A stretch of 64,000 bases of DNA, taken from Pseudanabaenaceae cyanobacterium SKYG29. GTDB lineage: Bacteria; Cyanobacteriota; Cyanobacteriia; Pseudanabaenales; Pseudanabaenaceae. Numbering within the stretch: position 1 is the stretch's first letter; every line of letters begins with the position of its first letter. Location: contig JANWWT010000003.1 in assembly GCA_025055675.1 (NCBI GenBank), forward strand, positions 124,001 to 188,000. Reading direction: 5' to 3'. The notes below the pieces were generated by a model, which saw nothing but the letters and a program-made list of their open reading frames with translations, ran no database searches and was not told the DNA's origin. The position numbers and the translations under genes were made by a program. This document shows, piece after piece, positions 58,175 to 64,000 of the stretch.

Positions 58175-58462
58175 CTAGTTCCGTAGGGGGTGATTTTCTG
58201 CCAGGATTTTTTCCACCATCGCTTCATCAATACGGGCAGTGAGACGGCTAGCTTCCAGATTATCGCGGATAGTTTTTGCCAGAGTAAAGGCAGAGCTGAG
58301 GGAGTAGAGGTAGCCGATGGCAAAACATCCCTTCATCCAATTGTTCTCTGCGGGAATAGCAATGACTGTGAAAGTAGTAGCGCCCACAGAGATAAGGAAA
58401 GAAACCCAGACTTGGAAGATCCAAGCAGCTGTATCCTTTTGGTAGATAATAGGTTTCATCAT
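58175..58462 (-). CDS. YiaAB-like two-helix membrane protein (copy 1)
   Basis: This 95-residue protein has two membrane helices (about 13-34 and 43-62, with YLYSLSSAFTLAKTIRDN), matching the YiaA/YiaB inner-membrane family. It is a tandem paralogue of the next gene: both share the ends KPI.YQKDT.AWI.QVWV and EASRLTAR.DEAMVEKIL. GGAGG about ten bases before ATG 58462 supports this start. Role unknown. Confidence 0.8.
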   Translation of the reverse strand: MMKPIIYQKDTAAWIFQVWVSFLISVGATTFTVIAIPAENNWMKGCFAIGYLYSLSSAFTLAKTIRDNLEASRLTARIDEAMVEKILAENHPLRN

Positions 58463-58555
58463 AGTTGTTCGCCTCCAATCCAACACTTACATTCTTGATT
58501 TTAGGTAACCGATCGGCAATAGCCATTTGGCAATGTGACAGTTTGGCAGCCGTCC

Positions 58556-58834
58556 CTAGCGGAGCATATGATTTTCCCTGAGGATTTTTTCTACCATTGC
58601 CTCATCGACACGGGCAGTGAGACGGCTAGCTTCTTGGTTGTCGCGGACGGTTTTGGACAAATTGAAAGCTGCACTCAGGGAAAACAGATACCCGATACCT
58701 ATGTAGCTCTTTACCCAAGGTTCCACAGGCAGATGAACCATCCCGATCGCGGTGGCACTAGTAGCTGCGAAAAAGGCAACCCAAACTTGCAGAATCCAAG
58801 CATTGGTGTCTTTTTGGTAAACAATAGGTTTCAT
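58556..58834 (-). CDS. YiaAB-like two-helix membrane protein (copy 2)
   Basis: This 92-residue protein is closely related to the gene just downstream, through the whole length. It has two helices (about 11-32 and 38-60) and the same cytoplasmic ends. I start at ATG 58834 (MKPIVYQKDTNAW); an in-frame TTG at 58846 would add four residues. The pair probably arose by duplication and is transcribed away from ndhF. Confidence 0.78.
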   Translation of the reverse strand: MKPIVYQKDTNAWILQVWVAFFAATSATAIGMVHLPVEPWVKSYIGIGYLFSLSAAFNLSKTVRDNQEASRLTARVDEAMVEKILRENHMLR

Positions 58835-58936
58835 AGTGGTAGTCAATTAAGTTGACATCCCTACTCTAGGCAGTACCAAGGGGGAGTGGGTTAACCCCTG
58901 TGCCAGTTTAGCGACCGGCACTCTCCAAGCAAAATT

Positions 58937-58950
58937 TCAACAATTGTTGA
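58937..58950. promoter_or_regulatory. 14-bp perfect palindrome upstream of ndhF
   Basis: TCAACAATTGTTGA lies 81 bp before the ndhF start, in the 196-bp divergent gap shared with the YiaAB-like gene. Its dyad symmetry fits a dimeric regulator operator. A GTA-N8-TAC match (NtcA-type consensus) lies at 58976-58989, but no TAN3T box follows at the usual distance. Confidence 0.4.
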
Positions 58951-59030
58951 GTTCCTAAGGGAAACGTGAAAAAAAGTAACCATACCTACCTGGTGATGTA
59001 CACTGGAGAGCGGTGGGTTAAATAACTGAT

Positions 59031-61088
59031 ATGGAATTGGCTTACACCTACGCCTGGCTTATCCCTGTATTACCTCTGGCAGCAGCTCTGATTCTGGGAT
59101 TGGGGCTGATTACCTTCAGTGAGTTTACTAGCAAACTCAGAAAATTTGCTGCCCTCTTGACTTTGACTGCTACGGGTGCAGGGATTGTTCTATCAGTGGC
59201 ACTTTTGGTAAGTCAACTCCAAGGGCATGAACCCTACCTCTGGACGTTTGAGTGGGCGCGGGCAGGGGATTTTCACCTCAGCATGGGCATTGTGATTGAC
59301 CATTTGACTGCCATGATGCTGGTGGTAGTGACTACTGTTGCCTTCCTCGTCCAGATTTACAGTGACGGCTACATGGCCCACGACCCTGGCTATGTCCGCT
59401 TTTTTGCCTACCTCAGTCTGTTTAGCTCTTCTATGCTGGGGTTGGTAATCAGTCCCAATATTGTCCAGATTTACATCTTCTGGGAGTTGGTGGGGATGTG
59501 CTCCTACCTATTGATAGGCTTCTGGTACGATCGACCCGCTGCTGCCCATGCCTGTCAAAAAGCCTTTGTCACTAACCGGGTGGGGGACTTTGGCTTACTC
59601 CTAGGGATGCTGGGACTCTACTGGCTCACAGGTAGTTTTGAGTTTGAAGCGATCGGGGCGGGTCTTAAGCAAGCTCTGGAGAACGGTACTATCAGTGCGG
59701 GATTGGCTACCCTGTTTGGCATCCTGGTCTTTATGGGACCGGCAGCAAAGTCTGCTCAATTTCCTCTCCATGTGTGGCTGCCCGATGCTATGGAAGGCCC
59801 TACCCCGATTTCGGCGCTAATCCATGCCGCAACGATGGTGGCAGCAGGTGTTTTCCTAGTAGCGCGGATGTTCCCTGTGTTTGAGCATCTGCCTGGGGCA
59901 ATGAACACGATCGCTTGGACGGGTGCCTTTACTGCCTTTCTAGGGGCAAGTATTGCTATTACCCAAAATGACATCAAAAAGGGTCTAGCTTACTCAACGG
60001 TCTCTCAACTGGGCTACATGATGATGGGCATGGGGGTCGGTGCTTATGGTGCAGGGCTATTCCACCTGATGACCCACGCTTACTTCAAAGCCATGCTCTT
60101 CTTGGATTCGGGTTCTGTAATTCACGGTATGGAAGAGGTGGTGGGGCACGATCCCGCTGCTGCCCAAGACATGCGCCTAATGGGGGGCTTGCGTAAATAC
60201 ATGCCTGTCACTGCTATTACTTTTCTGATTGGCACTCTAGCAATTTGTGGAATTCCACCTTTTGCAGGCTTCTGGTCGAAGGATGAAATTTTAGATGCGG
60301 CTTTCCATGCTAACCCTGCTCTATGGTTGGTAGGCTGGCTCACGGCGGGTATCACTGCCTTCTACATGTTCCGCATGTATTTCATGACTTTTGAGGGTGA
60401 GTTCAAGGGCAATGACCAACACCTGGTGGCAATTGTTAAGCAGGAAAATGGTGGCTCGACAAGCTCGCCACACGAAAGCAATGAAGGACAGCTCCATGAA
60501 AGTAAGGAAGAACACGGGCATCACAGTGATAAGCCCCACGAGTCTCCCTGGACAATGACTTTGCCTTTGGTGAGTTTGGCTATCCCCTCGATCGGGATTG
60601 GTTTGGTTGGCACGCCCTTTGGCAATTACTTTGAGTCGTTCATCCATGCCCCAGGGGAAGTAGTAGAAGCGGTGGAAGGAATTAAGATGCTACCCCAGGA
60701 GGAGCTAAGGGAGTTTTTGGTAATGGCGGGCAGTTCCGTAGGGATTGCCGTGGTGGGGATTGCGATCGCTGTCCTGACGTTTGCCTGGAAGAAAATTGAC
60801 TCCGACAAGGTGGCAAAAGCGATCGAGCCTTTATATAAACTATCCAAGAACAAGTGGTATTTTGATGAGATTTATGAATTTCTGTTTGTCCAGGGGTCAC
60901 GGCGGTTGTCTCGTCAGGTATTAGAAGTAGATGCCCGTATTGTAGATGGGGTGGTTAACTTGACGGGTCTAGTTACGCTATTGACGGGTGAAGGTCTCAA
61001 ATATTTCGAGAGTGGTCGTGCTCAGTTCTATGCTTTGGTTGTTTTTATTGGAGTTCTTGGTTTAGTTGTGTTTACTGCCACTAGCTAG
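59031..61088 (+). CDS. ndhF: NAD(P)H-quinone oxidoreductase subunit 5 (NdhF)
   Basis: NdhF is the distal antiporter-like proton-pumping subunit of NDH-1, used in respiration and cyclic electron flow. The 685-residue protein has about 16 membrane helices, with core motifs YIFWELVGMCSYLLIGFWY and GPTPISALIHAATMVAAGVFL. A soluble insert has six His in residues 481-503 (H481, 489, 495, 497, 498, 503). It looks like the NdhF1 type of the respiratory complex rather than CO2-uptake forms, but this is inference. No other ndh gene adjoins it. Confidence 0.93.
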   Translation: MELAYTYAWLIPVLPLAAALILGLGLITFSEFTSKLRKFAALLTLTATGAGIVLSVALLVSQLQGHEPYLWTFEWARAGDFHLSMGIVIDHLTAMMLVVVTTVAFLVQIYSDGYMAHDPGYVRFFAYLSLFSSSMLGLVISPNIVQIYIFWELVGMCSYLLIGFWYDRPAAAHACQKAFVTNRVGDFGLLLGMLGLYWLTGSFEFEAIGAGLKQALENGTISAGLATLFGILVFMGPAAKSAQFPLHVWLPDAMEGPTPISALIHAATMVAAGVFLVARMFPVFEHLPGAMNTIAWTGAFTAFLGASIAITQNDIKKGLAYSTVSQLGYMMMGMGVGAYGAGLFHLMTHAYFKAMLFLDSGSVIHGMEEVVGHDPAAAQDMRLMGGLRKYMPVTAITFLIGTLAICGIPPFAGFWSKDEILDAAFHANPALWLVGWLTAGITAFYMFRMYFMTFEGEFKGNDQHLVAIVKQENGGSTSSPHESNEGQLHESKEEHGHHSDKPHESPWTMTLPLVSLAIPSIGIGLVGTPFGNYFESFIHAPGEVVEAVEGIKMLPQEELREFLVMAGSSVGIAVVGIAIAVLTFAWKKIDSDKVAKAIEPLYKLSKNKWYFDEIYEFLFVQGSRRLSRQVLEVDARIVDGVVNLTGLVTLLTGEGLKYFESGRAQFYALVVFIGVLGLVVFTATS

Positions 61089-61123
61089 CGTAAAAAGGTA
61101 ATTTGGGGGTTAGGAGTGGGAAA

Positions 61124-61576
61124 GTGGCAACACAGATGGAGATAGGCAAAGTCGAGTTAATCAACTCCCATCTGATTAGCTCCTCTTCCCGATCTCTATC
61201 TACTATTATTAAACGTAGTGTGGTTGGTTTGTTACTCACTCTTGGTCTTGTTTCGCTGCCAGTCGTACCAGTAGCCATATTTGCCTATCGGGGCTACTAC
61301 GAGGAGCTTGTATGTCAAAGGCTTAAACCAGACCTTGTCAACCGTTAGCTAGCAATAACTGATATAAATAACCGAACCCAGATCATATTCTCCAATCCCA
61401 TCAAAATAGAAATAAACTACAGAGCTGCAGATGCTCAAAAAGCTAACAAGGGTAGAGAGACTGAGAAATGGTACAGAATTGTCTTTGAGAAACAAACCGA
61501 TCGGGATCAAGTTCTAAAGTTCTTAGAGAACAGTACTGAGTTGATTGCTGAAGTGAAAGTTTTCGAGGCTGACTAA
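61124..61576 (+). pseudogene. Small membrane protein gene interrupted by an in-frame TAG
   Basis: From GTG 61124 (preceded by AGGAG at seven bases) the frame encodes one membrane helix (SVVGLLLTLGLVSLPVVPVAIFA) and reaches TAG at 61346-61348. The same frame continues without a stop for 75 further codons to TAA at 61574-61576. That second part is protein-like. Both halves match the next gene: KVEL near the start, and TDRDQVLKFLENSTE against ADRDKLLNFLASVIE near the end. This indicates one gene with a nonsense codon rather than two genes. Readthrough is possible but unproven. Confidence 0.7.
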
Positions 61577-61776
61577 TTGAACATATTGCCATTCTTAATA
61601 AAAGGGATTATTTTTCCCTTAAGTCCAGAAGTTGGTCAGCTCTGCTGAGCCGCTGTAAGACATTTTGAATATTCCACACAACTGCTACTGTAACTCTACT
61701 TCAGGCTATCTTGGGTAATTAGAGCGTTTTATATAAAATTACTATAACTGCTGAATAATGCTATAGGAATGGGGGC

Positions 61777-62340
61777 ATGTTACTCCCTGAAAAAGTCAAG
61801 ATTACTAAAGTTGAGCTGCTAGAAGGGGAGAATGACCTTTTACTATCTACTCCTAGCCTATTAGTCCTGATAGCTTGGCGAATATTTCCAGATTCGTTGT
61901 TTATGATCGCAGTAACCAGTCTATTTTTTACTTTCCAGTACTTGTACTTGAATAGCTCTTCAGTCAGACAGTCCATATCAGATTATCTTGTTGCTTCATT
62001 ATTTGCTATCTGGTTTGCGGTTGTCTTTTACTCTATCCTATTCATTTTTGCTAATGACACACGAGAGACTAAGATTATCTTCAACCGTCTGTCATATACA
62101 GCTTCATTGCAATCAAAGGAAATTTTCTATACACTTAGCCTGGAATTTGATTTACGACGAATTAACAACCTAGTACTAATTGAGAAACCGATCGGGGTTG
62201 TTATTGAGTTCGCAGATGGTGACGAGATATTAGAGTATGAGCTATATTTTAGGACTACTGCCGATCGGGACAAGCTCCTAAACTTTCTGGCAAGTGTTAT
62301 AGAAAGAACTGTGGATGACAGGGAATATAACCAAGGGTAG
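61777..62340 (+). CDS. Two-helix membrane protein, intact paralogue of the interrupted upstream gene
   Basis: This 187-residue protein has two hydrophobic regions (about 27-54 and 66-90) and a C-terminal soluble domain (LVLIEKPIGVVIEFADGDEILEYELYF, then ADRDKLLNFLASVIE). The family is a small cyanobacterial membrane type without known function. The 200-bp gap before it contains a weak hairpin (AAGGGA/TCCCTT at 61602-61620) but no evident gene. It is followed after 43 bp by a DsbD-family gene. Confidence 0.72.
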   Translation: MLLPEKVKITKVELLEGENDLLLSTPSLLVLIAWRIFPDSLFMIAVTSLFFTFQYLYLNSSSVRQSISDYLVASLFAIWFAVVFYSILFIFANDTRETKIIFNRLSYTASLQSKEIFYTLSLEFDLRRINNLVLIEKPIGVVIEFADGDEILEYELYFRTTADRDKLLNFLASVIERTVDDREYNQG

Positions 62341-62383
62341 AACGTCTAACTGTTAGTATAGTAAAAGGACTACAGTAAAGATT

Positions 62384-64000
62384 ATGGTCAGGTTATTCTG
62401 TATATGCCTGCTATTACTATCTTTGTTTGGCGCACCCGTGCATGCTAACCCGATCGAGACGGAACTATCCAAAGTTTCCCTTGTTAGTGAAGTAGATGCA
62501 ATCAAGGGAGGGGAAAACTTCTGGGTAGCTTTGCGTTGGCAAATGCGTCCTGGGTGGCATATATACTGGCAAAATCCAGGGGATTCCGGTATGAGACCGA
62601 ATCTAACTTGGCAATTACCCTCTGGTTTTACTGCTAGTGATATTATCTTTCCCACACCTCAAAGGTTTGTCATTCCGCCCCTACCCCTAGCGAACTTTGG
62701 CTATGAAAGGGATGTCTACTTACCTGTACAGTTGGAAGCACCCGTTGCGATAGAGAGTAATACAGTGACTTTGCAAGTGCAGGCAGAGTGGTTGATTTGT
62801 GAACAGGAATGTATACCGGAATCAGGTGTATTGTCCCTTACTTTACCTGTGGCAGATGCCAAGATTGATCCAGAAAAGCAGGCTCTGTTTAACCAGATTC
62901 GTCAATCTTTACCGCGAAAGACAAACAAGACGGCAAAATTTACCGCAACCGATCGGGAAATCTTCCTTGATTTAAGCAGCATACCAGAACTTTCCTTAAA
63001 ACCTGAGAGTGAAGTTACTTTCTTTCCCCTACAGGACGGGGTAATTGTCAATGCTGCTGCCCAAAAATTGGATTTTAGTCAGAACCGACCGATTCTGCGC
63101 CTTGAACGGGGTTATCAAACTGATCTACCAACCATAGAGGGAGTAATCGCATTAGACAAAAAGCAGGGCTGGCATATCAAAGCCGACTTATCAACGGCGG
63201 TAATTGCCGATCGTTCCCCTGCTTCTCAGCTTCAAACTACTAACCTTGGGCAAGCGATCGGACTAGCATTTTTGGGAGGAATTATTCTTAACTTGATGCC
63301 CTGTGTATTGCCAGTGTTGTCTTTGCGAGCGTTATCGATCGTTTCCCTTGCGCAACAGCATCCTGTCACTGCCCGGCTGCAAGGATTAGCGTTCACTGGG
63401 GGAGTGTTGACCTGTTTTGGCATGATCGGGTTTGCCTTGGTTTTGTTACGATCGTTGGGACAATCGGTGGGCTGGGGTTTTCAGTTACAATCCCCTCTGG
63501 TGGTTTTGTGTTTAGCCTATCTACTGTTTGGGGTAGGGTTAAATCTCTCAGGGGTTTTTGTAATCGGCGGTGGTTGGATGGGCGTGGGGCAAAGTCTGGC
63601 AAGCAAAGCAGGGTTAGTAGGCGAATTTTTCACGGGGGTATTGGCAGTGTTGATGTCTACGCCCTGTAGCGCTCCCTTTATGGCAACGGCGGTGAGTGCC
63701 GCTTTGGTGTTGCCAGGCTGGCAATCTATGGCAATCTTACTGACCTTGGGACTAGGCTTTGCTTTCCCCTATTTGCTCCTTTGTTTTGCTCCTTTCTTGC
63801 ACAAATTCTTACCAAAACCAGGGGCATGGCTGGAGGTACTACCCCAAATCTTGGCATTCCCCATCTACGGGACAGCAGCGTGGCTGTTATGGGTGTTTAC
63901 GGTGCAGGTGGGGACAGAGGGACTGGCGAGTGCCCTGGTGGGTTTAATTCTGCTAGCTTTCGCCGCTTGGCTCTACGGTAAAGCCCAACTAGCTCGTTCT
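62384..64000 (+). CDS. DsbD-family thiol-disulfide interchange protein (3' end cut by window edge)
   Basis: From ATG 62384 the frame is open for 539 codons to the window edge. It encodes a signal peptide (cleavage likely after HA) and an N-terminal DsbD-alpha-like beta domain of about 265 residues with Cys in LICEQECIPE. Membrane helices follow with the CcdA/DsbD cysteine motifs LNLMPCVLPVLSL and MSTPCSAPFM. Such proteins carry electrons from cytoplasmic thioredoxin across the membrane to periplasmic partners, as in ScsB/DsbD. Whether a C-terminal thioredoxin domain follows lies beyond the window. Confidence 0.88.
   Translation, partial: MVRLFCICLLLLSLFGAPVHANPIETELSKVSLVSEVDAIKGGENFWVALRWQMRPGWHIYWQNPGDSGMRPNLTWQLPSGFTASDIIFPTPQRFVIPPLPLANFGYERDVYLPVQLEAPVAIESNTVTLQVQAEWLICEQECIPESGVLSLTLPVADAKIDPEKQALFNQIRQSLPRKTNKTAKFTATDREIFLDLSSIPELSLKPESEVTFFPLQDGVIVNAAAQKLDFSQNRPILRLERGYQTDLPTIEGVIALDKKQGWHIKADLSTAVIADRSPASQLQTTNLGQAIGLAFLGGIILNLMPCVLPVLSLRALSIVSLAQQHPVTARLQGLAFTGGVLTCFGMIGFALVLLRSLGQSVGWGFQLQSPLVVLCLAYLLFGVGLNLSGVFVIGGGWMGVGQSLASKAGLVGEFFTGVLAVLMSTPCSAPFMATAVSAALVLPGWQSMAILLTLGLGFAFPYLLLCFAPFLHKFLPKPGAWLEVLPQILAFPIYGTAAWLLWVFTVQVGTEGLASALVGLILLAFAAWLYGKAQLARS

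Noticed and set aside
58976-58989. GTA-N8-TAC as a stand-alone NtcA site
   Set aside because: The consensus occurs by chance many times in 64 kb, and no TAN3T box lies at the expected distance; kept only as a note beside the palindrome.
61602-61620. AAGGGA/TCCCTT hairpin as a terminator
   Set aside because: Only six pairs, with the T run in the loop rather than after the stem.

Overview
The window is a compact stretch of cyanobacterial chromosome. The photosystem II pair psbB-psbT, allophycocyanin apcD, NDH-1 subunit ndhF, a CO2-hydration protein, PipX, phytyltransferase menA and ferredoxin-type sulfite reductase all point to an oxygenic phototroph. The hexamer CGATCG, the core of the cyanobacterial HIP1 repeat, is strongly enriched, mostly without the full GCGATCGC octamer. 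I cannot name the genus from sequence alone. There are no insertion sequences, prophage genes, CRISPR arrays, rRNA genes or recognisable tRNA genes.

Layout. 1-7.7 kb: a KtrB/TrkH potassium transporter (cut by the window edge), a DUF1517 protein, a family 2 glycosyltransferase, a MATE exporter, a CIA30-domain protein, psbT-psbB, a STAS protein with an apparent ATT start, and a DUF151 nuclease. 7.8-15.2 kb: metG, a LabA-like NYN protein, an HD phosphohydrolase, then a run of cpdA-like phosphoesterase, an unrecognised protein, a repeat-less STAND ATPase and a J-domain protein. 15.2-25.9 kb: trpA, a very large PAS/GAF histidine kinase with a possible bilin-binding GAF domain, a site-2-protease homologue lacking its zinc histidines, a YaaW-like protein, larC, a pseudouridine synthase, cupB and an EamA transporter. 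26-33.3 kb: a 2OG oxygenase, the efp-accB operon with two small partners, an amine oxidase, leuC, purS and menA.

33.6-43 kb: trpG/pabA, a histidine phosphatase, a second pseudouridine synthase, a RodZ-like protein, an Ig/beta-propeller protein, pipX, a GT2-GT4 fusion and sir. 43-50 kb: a regulatory cluster (response regulator, Crp/Fnr factor, hybrid kinase) with rfbC, then apcD, fbaA, a LapA-like protein and tgt. 49.9-50.3 kb: the RNase P RNA gene rnpB, which runs directly into a 7TM-HD c-di-AMP phosphodiesterase gene. 52.6-64 kb: gap2, a secreted protein, nfu, a three-receiver hybrid kinase, ppa, two tandem YiaAB-like genes, ndhF, an interrupted gene beside its intact paralogue, and a DsbD-family gene cut by the window edge.

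Most genes are housekeeping. Operons are short, and convergent neighbours very often overlap at their 3' ends. I did not find a clear new multi-gene system. The best leads are the cpdA/unknown/STAND/J-domain run, the candidate photoreceptor kinase, the catalytically dead site-2 protease, the rnpB/pgpH junction, and the sulfite reductase with a ribbon-helix-helix tail.
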